From: Ruminococcus sp.
GTDB taxonomy: Bacteria > Bacillota > Clostridia > Oscillospirales > Ruminococcaceae
NCBI GenBank assembly: GCA_017534835.1
Contig: JAFXVT010000047.1
Location: forward strand, 1 to 41,527
Length of the DNA: 41,527 nt
Reading direction: 5' to 3'
Shown here: positions 25,236 through 32,567 of the stretch, piece after piece
Layout of the letters: every line of letters starts with the position of its first letter
How positions within the stretch are numbered: the first letter of the stretch is position 1
Position numbers and translations under genes: made by a program
The notes under the pieces: generated by a model
Told to the model about the DNA's origin: nothing
The model's database searches: none
What the model saw: the letters and a program-made list of their open reading frames with translations, nothing else

Positions 25236-27059
25236 TTACTGCTTTGCCTTTACCTTTGCACGCTGAGAGTTGCTGAGTATACGCTTGCGGATACGCAGGC
25301 TCTCGGGAGTTACCTCGAGGAGCTCGTCATCAGCGAGGAATTCGAGGCAGTCCTCAAGGCTGAGGATACGGTGAGGAACGAGACGGAGAGCGTCATCGCT
25401 TCCGCTCGCACGTGTGTTTGTGAGGTGCTTCTTCTTGCAGACGTTGACTACGAGGTCCTCGGTCTTGGGAGAAGCGCCGACTACCATACCCTCGTAAACG
25501 GGAGTTCCGGCAGGAATGAAGAGCTGGCCGCGCTCCTGAGCGTTGAACAGACCGTAGGTAACAGCCTCGCCTGTCTCGAAGGAGATGAGAGAGCCTGTGT
25601 TGCGGCGCTCGATGTCGCCCTTGTAGGGCTCATAGTCCTCGAATACGTGGCTCATGATGCCCTCGCCCTTGGTATCGGTGAGGAATTCGCTCTTGTAACC
25701 GAAAAGTCCTCTTGCAGGAACGAGGAACTCGATACGCATACGGCTTCCCTGCGGGTGCATAGATACGAGCTCGCCCTTGCGTGAGCCCATTTTCTCCATA
25801 ACAGAGCCTACACAGTCCTCGGGAACGTCGATGACAAGGCGCTCGATAGGCTCGAGCTTCTTGCCTGTCTCCTCGTCCTTCTTGAAGAGTACACGGGGAG
25901 TGGAAACTGCGAGCTCATAGCCCTCTCTTCTCATATTCTCGATAAGTATGGAGAGATGCATCTCGCCTCTGCCTGCGACGCGGAAGGAATCGGTGGAATC
26001 CGTCTCCTCGACGCGGAGGGAAACGTCCTTGAGAAGCTCGCGGAAGAGTCTCTCGCGGAGCTGACGTGAAGTGACGAACTTGCCCTCGCGTCCGGCGAAG
26101 GGGCTGTCGTTTACAGAGAATGTCATTTCAACGGTCGGCTCGCTTATCTTGACGAAGGGGAGCGGCTCGGGAGCTTCCGTTGCACAGATAGTATCACCGA
26201 TAGTGATGCCGTCTATACCCGAGATCCACACGATGTCGCCGACTGTAGCCTCCTGAACGGAAACACGGTTGAGTCCCTGTATCTGGAGGAGTGTAACTAT
26301 CTTGGAGTTATAATTCTTCTTTGAGCCGGTGTAATCACAGACTGTTACCTGCTGATTCACCTTGATGCTGCCGCGGACGATGCGTCCGATACCGATGCGT
26401 CCTACGTATTCGTTGTAGTCGATGGAGGAGATGAGCATCTGGAGCGGCTCTTCCTCGTTGCCCTTCGGCGGCTCGATGTAGTTCACGATAGTGTCGAAAA
26501 GGGGCTTGAGGTCTGTGCCTGCTTCATACTGGCTGAGCGAGGCTGTACCGCTTCTTCCCGAGCAGAAGAGGAGGGGAGACTCAAGCTGCTCCTCGCTTGC
26601 ATCGAGGTCGAGCAGGAGCTCGAGCACCTCGTCGCCTATCTCATCAAGACGGGCGTCGGGACGGTCTATCTTGTTTACGACGATGATTATCTTGTGCCCC
26701 ATTTCGAGCGCCTTTGAGAGCACGAAGCGGGTCTGGGGCATAGGACCTTCTGCTGCGTCTACGAGGAGGAGAACGCCGTCTACCATTTCGAGTACGCGCT
26801 CTACCTCGCCGCCGAAGTCAGCGTGTCCGGGGGTGTCGATGATGTTTATCTTGATGTCGTTGTACATGACAGAGGTATTCTTCGCAAGGATAGTGATACC
26901 TCTTTCACGCTCGATGTCGTTGGAGTCCATAACTCTCTCGGCAACAGCCTGATTTTCGCGGAACACGCCGCCCTGCTTGAGCATTTCGTCGACGAGGGTA
27001 GTTTTACCGTGGTCAACGTGGGCGATGATAGCGATGTTTCTCAGATCATTTCTTATCAT
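25236..27059 (-). CDS. typA: Ribosome-associated GTPase TypA/BipA
   Basis: A 607-residue translational GTPase. G1 is AHVDHGKTT near residue 13, followed by the switch ERERGITI, G3 DTPGHADFGGEVERVL and G4 NKIDRPDAR, then domain II, the EF-G-like domains and the TypA-specific C-terminal region. BipA acts in 50S assembly and stress or cold adaptation. AGGAG precedes the ATG. It is separated from the upstream membrane-protein gene by 58 bases containing an imperfect hairpin. Confidence 0.97.
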   Translation of the reverse strand: MIRNDLRNIAIIAHVDHGKTTLVDEMLKQGGVFRENQAVAERVMDSNDIERERGITILAKNTSVMYNDIKINIIDTPGHADFGGEVERVLEMVDGVLLLVDAAEGPMPQTRFVLSKALEMGHKIIIVVNKIDRPDARLDEIGDEVLELLLDLDASEEQLESPLLFCSGRSGTASLSQYEAGTDLKPLFDTIVNYIEPPKGNEEEPLQMLISSIDYNEYVGRIGIGRIVRGSIKVNQQVTVCDYTGSKKNYNSKIVTLLQIQGLNRVSVQEATVGDIVWISGIDGITIGDTICATEAPEPLPFVKISEPTVEMTFSVNDSPFAGREGKFVTSRQLRERLFRELLKDVSLRVEETDSTDSFRVAGRGEMHLSILIENMRREGYELAVSTPRVLFKKDEETGKKLEPIERLVIDVPEDCVGSVMEKMGSRKGELVSMHPQGSRMRIEFLVPARGLFGYKSEFLTDTKGEGIMSHVFEDYEPYKGDIERRNTGSLISFETGEAVTYGLFNAQERGQLFIPAGTPVYEGMVVGASPKTEDLVVNVCKKKHLTNTRASGSDDALRLVPHRILSLEDCLEFLADDELLEVTPESLRIRKRILSNSQRAKVKAKQ

Positions 27060-27117
27060 ACTTATCTCTCCTATTTATTTTCAGCCGCAAGCCCAATGCT
27101 TCCGGCATTTACAGCGT

Positions 27118-27636
27118 TTATCCCTTTATCCTTCCTGTTTTTGCGCTCAGGAGCGCTCTCAGTCCGGCAGGTGAGCCCTCAGTTATCTCATTTTCTCTGA
27201 AGGCGTAGAAGCGGTATCTGTCGCACATTATGATGAACCAGCCGTCCGAGTTTTTCACCTTTGTAACGGAAGTATACATATTCGTTACCTTTTCGTTTAT
27301 CTTAGAGCCGATATTCTCAGCGATGAAGCTTTCATCCCCGAATGTCAGGGTCTCGGTGACGTCATCGCAGAGCTTCTGCGACATATTGAAGAGCCTTCTT
27401 GGCATATAGAGGGTGCTTACAGTCAGTATCACACCCAGCACGACGAAGATCAAGGAAATGCCGGCATAATAAAGACCTTCGTGCTTAACAATGAACATCA
27501 GCAGCATAAGAGCAAGCATGACCGATTCAAATGCGGTCATAGCGAGAGAGGTGACCAGAAGGATCATCGCTCGCGGAGTGCTCCACCAATATTTGCGGTA
27601 GCTTTCAAGTGAGGGTCGGGTTTTGACAGCAAGCAT
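27118..27636 (-). CDS. Hypothetical membrane protein with two or three helices
   Basis: A 172-residue protein starting MLAVKTRPSLESYRKYWWS. This start was chosen over upstream Met codons because GGAGGAGG lies six bases before it, while the earlier ATG at 27705 lies in the T tract of the tRNA-Tyr terminator. A pair of hydrophobic helices (about 22-50 and 53-80) precedes a soluble C-terminal half ending in a YRFYAF...ITEGS segment. The layout resembles YcxB-like membrane proteins, but this is tentative. It stands between a terminator and typA. Confidence 0.75.
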   Translation of the reverse strand: MLAVKTRPSLESYRKYWWSTPRAMILLVTSLAMTAFESVMLALMLLMFIVKHEGLYYAGISLIFVVLGVILTVSTLYMPRRLFNMSQKLCDDVTETLTFGDESFIAENIGSKINEKVTNMYTSVTKVKNSDGWFIIMCDRYRFYAFRENEITEGSPAGLRALLSAKTGRIKG

Positions 27637-27700
27637 AGTTACCTCCTCCACAATTATTGCACAAAGACGGAGTATTTCGTGCAAAAGCTCTTTTTTTTCT

Positions 27701-27766
27701 GACATAAAAAAGCCCTTGCAGGTCTGCAAGGTCAGGCAAAAAAACAGCCCCGATTTTTTCGGGGCT
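27701..27766 (-). terminator. Tandem terminators after tRNA-Tyr
   Basis: On the minus strand AGCCCCGA-AAAAA-TCGGGGCT is followed by GTTTTTTT. A second hairpin, CCTTGCAG-AC-CTGCAAGG with GCTTTTTT, comes 15 bases later. Both end the tRNA-Thr/tRNA-Tyr transcript. Confidence 0.88.
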
Positions 27767-27852
27767 TGGTGGGAGAGGGTGGATTCGGACCACCGAAGCT
27801 AAAAAGCAACAGATTTACAGTCTGCCCCCTTTGGCCACTCGGGAACTCTCCC
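27767..27852 (-). tRNA. tRNA-Tyr (anticodon GTA)
   Basis: An 86-base class II tRNA with a long variable arm. Acceptor GGGAGAG pairs with CTCTCCC; the anticodon stem CAGA/TCTG with loop CTGTAAA gives GTA for tyrosine. CCA is encoded. Confidence 0.94.
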
Positions 27853-27872
27853 ATTAGAAGTTAGATAGAAAA

Positions 27873-27899
27873 TTTATGAGGTCAGAGACCTCATAAAAA
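27873..27899 (-). other. Hairpin between tRNA-Thr and tRNA-Tyr
   Basis: A perfect 10-base stem TTATGAGGTC-TCT-GACCTCATAA on the minus strand, followed by ATTTTC. It may be an attenuating terminator or a processing hairpin separating the two tRNAs. Confidence 0.5.
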
Positions 27900-27975
27900 T
27901 GGAGCTGGTGGACGGACTCGAACCCCCGACCTGCTGATTACAAATCAGCTGCTCTACCAACTGAGCTACACCAGC
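27900..27975 (-). tRNA. tRNA-Thr (anticodon TGT)
   Basis: Acceptor GCTGGTG pairs with CACCAGC; the anticodon stem GCTGA/TCAGC encloses TTTGTAA, anticodon TGT for threonine ACA. CCA is encoded. ACA is one of the two main codons of the Thr-rich linkers in the cellulosome genes nearby. Confidence 0.94.
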
Positions 27976-27990
27976 TTAACTGACTTGATT

Positions 27991-28019
27991 ATTATATCAC
28001 AACGATTTTCATTTGTCAA
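27991..28019 (-). promoter_or_regulatory. Consensus promoter of the tRNA-Thr/tRNA-Tyr unit
   Basis: On the minus strand TTGACA (28019-28014), a 17-base spacer and TATAAT (27996-27991): a perfect sigma-A promoter 15 bases before tRNA-Thr. Confidence 0.88.
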
Positions 28020-28174
28020 GCATTTTTTGAAAATTTTTTCGGATTTTTTTGAAAAGCCTGACCCGGAAATGATTTTTTGCCGGAATATCGGCGATTTTGG
28101 AAGCGAGAGCATCTGAAGTTTTCTGTCCCGGCTCGCGAACAATATCCGTTTCAAGTAAACTATGCCGCGAAAAC

Positions 28175-28194
28175 AGGGAGCGGCGACACGCCGC
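28175..28194 (-). terminator. Weak terminator after tRNA-Pro
   Basis: On the minus strand GCGGCG-TGT-CGCCGC directly follows the tRNA CCA and is followed by TCCCTGTTTTC. The T tract is short and interrupted. The remaining bases to the next promoter (28020-28174) show no gene. Confidence 0.5.
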
Positions 28195-28195
28195 A

Positions 28196-28272
28196 TGGTC
28201 GAGGCGACAGGACTCGAACCTGCGGCATCTTGGTCCCAAACCAAGCACTCTACCAAACTGAGCTACGCCTCG
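28196..28272 (-). tRNA. tRNA-Pro (anticodon TGG)
   Basis: Acceptor CGAGGCG pairs with CGCCTCG; the anticodon stem CTTGG/CCAAG with loop TTTGGGA gives TGG, reading proline CCA. An encoded CCA follows discriminator A. It has a separate promoter from the other tRNAs. Confidence 0.95.
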
Positions 28273-28302
28273 ATAACTATGTCCTTTCCGGACAGCTTTT
28301 AC

Positions 28303-28331
28303 ATTATACCAAAAAAGCTGCGGCTTGTCAA
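28303..28331 (-). promoter_or_regulatory. Consensus promoter of tRNA-Pro
   Basis: On the minus strand TTGACA (28331-28326), a 17-base spacer and TATAAT (28308-28303), about 30 bases before tRNA-Pro. Again a perfect match. Confidence 0.88.
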
Positions 28332-28359
28332 GCGCGAACAGCGAAATAATTCTCCTGGA

Positions 28360-28392
28360 AAAGAAAAAGCTCAGAGCAAAACGCTCTGAGCT
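28360..28392 (-). terminator. Terminator after the small anchored protein gene
   Basis: On the minus strand AGCTCAGAGC-GTTTT-GCTCTGAGCT is followed by TTTTCTTTTCC, ten bases beyond the stop of the gene at 28403. Confidence 0.9.
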
Positions 28393-28402
28393 CCGTGGTA
28401 TC

Positions 28403-28747
28403 TTACTTCTTCTTGAAAACGTCCTTGATGCCGTCTGCTACATTCTCGGCAGCATCCTTGATGTCGTCAACTGCATTCTCAGCAGCGTCCTTGACGTCGC
28501 CTGCGAAGTCCTCAGCCTTATCAGCGAGATCCTCAGCCTTGTCGGTCATCTCGTCAGAGAGGTCCTTGACTGTTGAGTCGTTGATCTCGAAATCTATGCT
28601 CTCGTCTGTATCGTAAGGATCGGGATAATCATAAATATCGTCGTCATAATCGGGCTCAGCGTTCTTGCTCTTAATGATCTTGTATGCAGCGTAGCCTGCT
28701 GCAACAACTGCACCTGTTACAAGTACACCTACTAAAATGTTGTTCAT
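28403..28747 (-). CDS. Small membrane-anchored helical repeat protein
   Basis: A 114-residue protein. One hydrophobic helix (about 3-25, ILVGVLVTGAVVAAGYAAY) is followed by an acidic Asp/Tyr-rich stretch (36-55) and then a run of amphipathic repeats such as DKAEDLADKAEDFAGDVKDAAENAVDDIKDAAENVADGIKD in broken form (about 70-110), ending KKK. The 11-residue periodicity recalls YtxH-like or LEA/apolipoprotein-type helices that lie along membranes. The start MNNILVG has AGAGG seven bases upstream; an ATG nine codons earlier also has GAGG, so 28774 is a possible alternative. Function is unknown. Confidence 0.75.
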   Translation of the reverse strand: MNNILVGVLVTGAVVAAGYAAYKIIKSKNAEPDYDDDIYDYPDPYDTDESIDFEINDSTVKDLSDEMTDKAEDLADKAEDFAGDVKDAAENAVDDIKDAAENVADGIKDVFKKK

Positions 28748-28848
28748 ACTTAAACCTCTTTTCTCATCTTTCATGATTTTTCCTCATTTCTTCGCAAGGA
28801 AATGGTGTTACGGGGCTGCTTGAAAACAGCTCTGTAAACTACGTTACT

Positions 28849-28877
28849 ATTATATCACATATCTTTTCAAATTTCAA
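28849..28877 (-). promoter_or_regulatory. Promoter of the small anchored protein gene
   Basis: On the minus strand TTGAAA (28877-28872), a 17-base spacer and TATAAT (28854-28849). It implies a leader of about 95 bases before the ATG at 28747, longer than others here, containing a GAGCTGTTTTCAAGCAGC imperfect hairpin. Confidence 0.75.
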
Positions 28878-28881
28878 CCGT

Positions 28882-29604
28882 TTACATATTATTTGTTAAA
28901 AACATCAAAATAGATAGTGCTGTTATTGGTGCAGTTTCACAACGCAGTATACGATTGCCGAGCCAGACACGTCTGATGCTGTCGGAATCTGCCTCTGCGA
29001 CCTCGCTGCTGTCGAATCCGCCCTCGCTCCCGACGACGAGTCCTGCTGTCTTGACGCCGGAAAAATCAATATCCCCGAACGAGCAGCCGCCCTTTTCCTC
29101 GTACAGGAGCACTGTCATATCGAGCTGCTCCATCATCCTGACGGCGGTCTTCCAGTCGACTATCGGCGCTACCTCGGGTATCATTCCTCTTCCGGACTGC
29201 TTTGCGGCTTCGGCTGCTATCTTGTTCAGACGCGGCAGCTTCTTCGCAAAATCGCGCTCATCCGGACGCGAGATGCATCTGCGCGTCAGTACGGGGACTA
29301 TCCTGCTCACGCCGAGCTCAACGCTCTTTTGTATGATATGCTCGAGCTTGTCCTGCTTCGGGACAGCCTGAAACAGCGTTACCTCTATATCCGGCTCTGC
29401 GGCGCAGCGCACCTTCTCGGTCAGGTCGAGATACACCGTATCCGCGGTGATGCGCGAGATGACGCAGTTGTAGTCGATACCGCAGCAGCAGACCGTCAGC
29501 GGCTCGCCGGGACGCATTCTCAGCGAGCGGCCGATGTGGTCGGCGTCGCTTCCGGTGAGAGTTATGTTGCCTTCATCTATCTCATTTGTGAAAAATCTTG
29601 GCAT
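28882..29604 (-). CDS. rsmE: 16S rRNA m3U1498 methyltransferase
   Basis: A 240-residue SPOUT-class methyltransferase with an N-terminal PUA-like domain (PRFFTNEIDEG...HIGRSLRMR) and a C-terminal knot domain with VVGSEGGF and LGNRILRCETAPITALS, the SAM-binding loops. It methylates N3 of U1498 in 16S rRNA. The ATG at 29604 follows GGAGG by eight bases; the ATG five codons upstream overlaps that site and is rejected. No rsmE partner such as prmA is adjacent here. Confidence 0.94.
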   Translation of the reverse strand: MPRFFTNEIDEGNITLTGSDADHIGRSLRMRPGEPLTVCCCGIDYNCVISRITADTVYLDLTEKVRCAAEPDIEVTLFQAVPKQDKLEHIIQKSVELGVSRIVPVLTRRCISRPDERDFAKKLPRLNKIAAEAAKQSGRGMIPEVAPIVDWKTAVRMMEQLDMTVLLYEEKGGCSFGDIDFSGVKTAGLVVGSEGGFDSSEVAEADSDSIRRVWLGNRILRCETAPITALSILMFLTNNM

Positions 29605-29730
29605 CGGACACACCTCCATTTACCATTATTATACAACACTGCGTATTTTTTTGCAATAGGAATACAGAACATTATCGCCGATTTATACAATCAAAGCCGG
29701 CAGAATCTGACATAAATCCCAAAAAATATA

Positions 29731-29791
29731 TTTGTACACAAACTGTTAACAATTCGATAAAAAAGTATGGTATAATTGTATTATGTATAAT
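29731..29791 (+). promoter_or_regulatory. Promoter region of the first GH9 gene
   Basis: Two TATAAT hexamers occur at 29771-29776 (with TTAACA 19 bases upstream) and at 29786-29791 inside TTATGTATAAT, a string repeated exactly before the second GH9 gene. TGTACAC (29733) and TGTTAAC (29744) lie 11 bases apart upstream. The 29605-29730 stretch shows nothing else. Confidence 0.5.
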
Positions 29792-29848
29792 CGCCTAAAT
29801 ATTTAATAAAGGTGAGCGTACACAATAACTACGAGAGAGGGATGTAAG

Positions 29849-32233
29849 ATGAAGAAACACAAACTGCTCAGCAGGATCTCTGCGAGCCTCACGGCTGCTG
29901 CAACATCTGTCAGCTTTTTAGCGTCCGGAATGTTTGCTCCGGTCACAGCTGAGATGACTGCAAACGCTGCTGATGACACTGACAACTATGCCAAGCTTCT
30001 GCAATACTCCATGTATCTTTACGACGGAAATATGTGCGGAGACGAGGTCGAAAAGAAGAGCGCCTTCTCGTGGCGCGGAAACTGCCACACAGAGGATGCT
30101 GTGCCCGGCGGATACCACGACTGCGGCGACCACGTAAAATTCGGCATAACCGCCGGATATTCCGGTACAACTCTCGGCTGGGCATACTACGAGTACAAGG
30201 ACGTATTTGACAAGCTCGGTCAGACAGGTCACCTCAAACTCCTGACAGACCACTTCTGCAAGTATTTCAAGGACTGCACCACCCTCAGCGGCGGGAATGT
30301 CACTGATTTCGTATACCAGATAGGTGACGGCGATGCTGACCACAATACATACTGGGGACCTCCCGAAAAGCAGGACAGCTCTTCGCGAAAGGTGTTCAAG
30401 ACCTCAAGCGGTGCGAGCGACGTTGCGGCTGAGTATGCGGCTGCTCTTGCAGTGAATTACCTCAACTTCGGCAATGAGGAGGACCTCACCTACGCAAAGG
30501 CACTCTATGACTTCTCGAAGAAGTACAACCAGTGCGCGACACAGGGCGTTACACCTTTCTATGAGTCAAAGGGCTGCGATGACGACCAAGCATTCGCTGC
30601 CGGCTTCCTGTACCTTGCGACAAAGGAGGATAAATACAACGAGGCTCTCAAGTCCTATGCCGGCAATCCGAGCAACAATCCCAACTGGGACTACTGCTGG
30701 GACAAGGTGGCTATCGGTGCTTCTATCCTCAACGGTGAGATAAACGGCGATTTCGGTATCGCTTCCAACTATGCCAAGCAGAAGTACAATAATCCGAACA
30801 GCTGGTACTGTCTCAACAGCTGGGGCGCTGCAAGATACAACACAGCGGCTCAGTTCACAGGTCTGCTCCTTACAAAGTATAAGCAGGGCGACTACTCCGA
30901 ATGGGCAAAGTCACAGATGAATATGATACTCGGCGACAACCCCAAGGGTGTTTGCGTAGTTGTAGGCTACAACGCACAGTCTGCAAAGTATCCTCATCAC
31001 GAGGCTGCTTCCGGTCTCAGCGGCTGGGACGAATACAACAGTGCAGGCGAGACCTTCGGACCGAGGGGCGGTCACGTTCTCACGGGTGCTCTTGAGGGCG
31101 GCTTCCAGGACGCAGGCTTCCAGTTCAAGGACGCACTCAACGACATCACCTCCTCTGAGGTAGGTATCGACTACAACGCTACACTCGTTGCAGCAGCAGC
31201 CGGACTTTATGCAAAGTATGAGACCGGCAAGGTCGATTCAACAGTAAACGGCGTTGACCGCACTATCCAGTATGACGACCCGACTCCTGTTACAACAACA
31301 ACAACTACAACTACAGAAGCCACAACTACTACAACTACGACAACTACCGCAGAGCGTGCAAAGGCTATCGTGAACGTAAGCATCGTTGACCCCGATACAG
31401 GCAAGCAGGTGCCCGGCGTTGAGTATCAGATAACAGGTGCCGGCGAATGGGGCGCTCACTTCGGAACAAAGAATTATACAACGAGCGATAAGACCGATGT
31501 CATCGACGTGAACTGGAATGACAGCACAGACCTCAGTGATGTGACATACTGGGAGATAATTCTCAGGTCCATTCCCGATGGCTACGTTTATCCTTCTGCG
31601 CTCAACGACAGGATAACCTTTGTGGACGGCGTTGCAGATGTAAAGATAACGCTCGACAAGAAGCCTGATATGTCAAAGCTCACATTCGAGCTCATTGTCA
31701 AGGACAAGGAAACAGGCGAGTATGTTCCCGGAGTTGAGGTCGTTATCTCGGGCAAGGACTACGAAAAGCAGCTTCCTGAGAAGAAGTATACGACTCTTGA
31801 CGGCGTGAACGACCTCACCTGCCCGAGAGAGTGGGTCGAAGACCTCAACGACGTGACATGGACCGCAACTATCACATCAGTTCCCGAGGGATACAAGATG
31901 CCCGAGGAGCCCAAGAGCATCTTTATGTTCCTGACAAAGAATACTATCGAGAAGACATATGAGCTCGAGAGAGACCACACAGTTCAGAAGATAGTATGGG
32001 GCGATGCTAACCTTGATACTAAGGTAACTGTTGCAGATGCGGTCGCTATCCTTCAGGCTATCGCGAACAAGGACAAGTACGCTCTCAAGCCGCAGGGCGC
32101 GAAGAATGCGGACGTTTACGCGAACGGCGACGGCATAACTCCCAAGGACGCACTTATGATACAGATGGTCGACGCAGGCAAGCTCAAGCTCACCGACCTG
32201 CCTGTTCCTGCGGATGATTTAAGTAAGCAGTAA
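29849..32233 (+). CDS. Dockerin-bearing GH9 endoglucanase with tandem SpaA/Cna-B-like modules
   Basis: A 794-residue exported cellulase. Order: signal peptide (1 to about 40), GH9 catalytic domain (about 45-465), poly-Thr linker (481-501), two tandem ~100-residue beta-sandwich modules (about 505-605 and 608-709), type I dockerin (717-785). GH9 residues visible are D91 and D94 in HDCGDHVKFG (base), the YPHHEAASG histidines and acid E437 in SEVGIDYNA. It hydrolyses beta-1,4-glucan inside the cellulosome. Each module carries (D/K)..TG..VPGVE(Y/V).I(T/S)G, an SpaA/prealbumin-like pattern, instead of an ordinary cellulose-binding module. The dockerin helices read VADAVAILQ and PKDALMIQ. The start is supported by AGAGAGGG upstream. 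Confidence 0.95.
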   Translation: MKKHKLLSRISASLTAAATSVSFLASGMFAPVTAEMTANAADDTDNYAKLLQYSMYLYDGNMCGDEVEKKSAFSWRGNCHTEDAVPGGYHDCGDHVKFGITAGYSGTTLGWAYYEYKDVFDKLGQTGHLKLLTDHFCKYFKDCTTLSGGNVTDFVYQIGDGDADHNTYWGPPEKQDSSSRKVFKTSSGASDVAAEYAAALAVNYLNFGNEEDLTYAKALYDFSKKYNQCATQGVTPFYESKGCDDDQAFAAGFLYLATKEDKYNEALKSYAGNPSNNPNWDYCWDKVAIGASILNGEINGDFGIASNYAKQKYNNPNSWYCLNSWGAARYNTAAQFTGLLLTKYKQGDYSEWAKSQMNMILGDNPKGVCVVVGYNAQSAKYPHHEAASGLSGWDEYNSAGETFGPRGGHVLTGALEGGFQDAGFQFKDALNDITSSEVGIDYNATLVAAAAGLYAKYETGKVDSTVNGVDRTIQYDDPTPVTTTTTTTTEATTTTTTTTTAERAKAIVNVSIVDPDTGKQVPGVEYQITGAGEWGAHFGTKNYTTSDKTDVIDVNWNDSTDLSDVTYWEIILRSIPDGYVYPSALNDRITFVDGVADVKITLDKKPDMSKLTFELIVKDKETGEYVPGVEVVISGKDYEKQLPEKKYTTLDGVNDLTCPREWVEDLNDVTWTATITSVPEGYKMPEEPKSIFMFLTKNTIEKTYELERDHTVQKIVWGDANLDTKVTVADAVAILQAIANKDKYALKPQGAKNADVYANGDGITPKDALMIQMVDAGKLKLTDLPVPADDLSKQ

Positions 32234-32266
32234 TGCATATCGCACAAAATTAAATCAGTTGTTTTG

Positions 32267-32320
32267 GTACCGATGTACAAGGGGGATCTTGTGCATCGGT
32301 ACTATTTTGCTGTTTTTGAG
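32267..32320 (+). terminator. Terminator after the first GH9 gene
   Basis: A 15-base stem, GTACCGATGTACAAG with CTTGTGCATCGGTAC around GGGGAT, followed by TATTTTGCTGTTTTT. Confidence 0.88.
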
Positions 32321-32450
32321 CAATTTTATTCATAATACTTTGATTTTGTACACTTGGCGTTCACAAATTCTTGTAATAATTATGTCAATTTCTACAAAAC
32401 GGAAATATCATTTTAGGTCAATACGTAGAATCTGAAAAAAATGGGCTTTG

Positions 32451-32516
32451 TGTAACCAAATTGTAACCTTCTGTTATCCGGTTTGTAACAAACTTTGTGA
32501 ACAATTTATGTATAAT
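32451..32516 (+). promoter_or_regulatory. Phased TGTAAC array and -10 of the second GH9 gene
   Basis: TGTAAC-like heptamers begin at 32451, 32462, 32472 (TGTTATCC), 32484 and 32496 (TGTGAAC), close to one helical turn apart. TATAAT follows at 32511-32516 within TTATGTATAAT. No good -35 is present, so activation by a bound regulator is plausible. Confidence 0.5.
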
Positions 32517-32567
32517 AGGGCATAAGGCATATTATAGGCGAGATATTCAGAAAGAAGTGTGAATAGT

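Larger units (their letters stand above)
32234..32567 (+). other. Intergenic region between the GH9 genes
   Basis: It contains the terminator at 32267-32320, then an AT-rich stretch (about 32325-32450) in which no gene is seen, a phased TGTAAC array (32451-32502) and the -10 of the second GH9 gene. Confidence 0.7.

Noticed and set aside
27637-27729. Upstream start for the membrane protein at 27118
   Set aside because: It overlaps the tRNA-Tyr terminator hairpins and has no ribosome binding site, while the Met at 27636 has GGAGGAGG.
31207-31404. Val-rich minus-strand frames over the Thr linkers
   Set aside because: These are reverse complements of ACA/ACT repeats (TGT/AGT), not genes. The same holds at 34503-34955 and 36718-37122.
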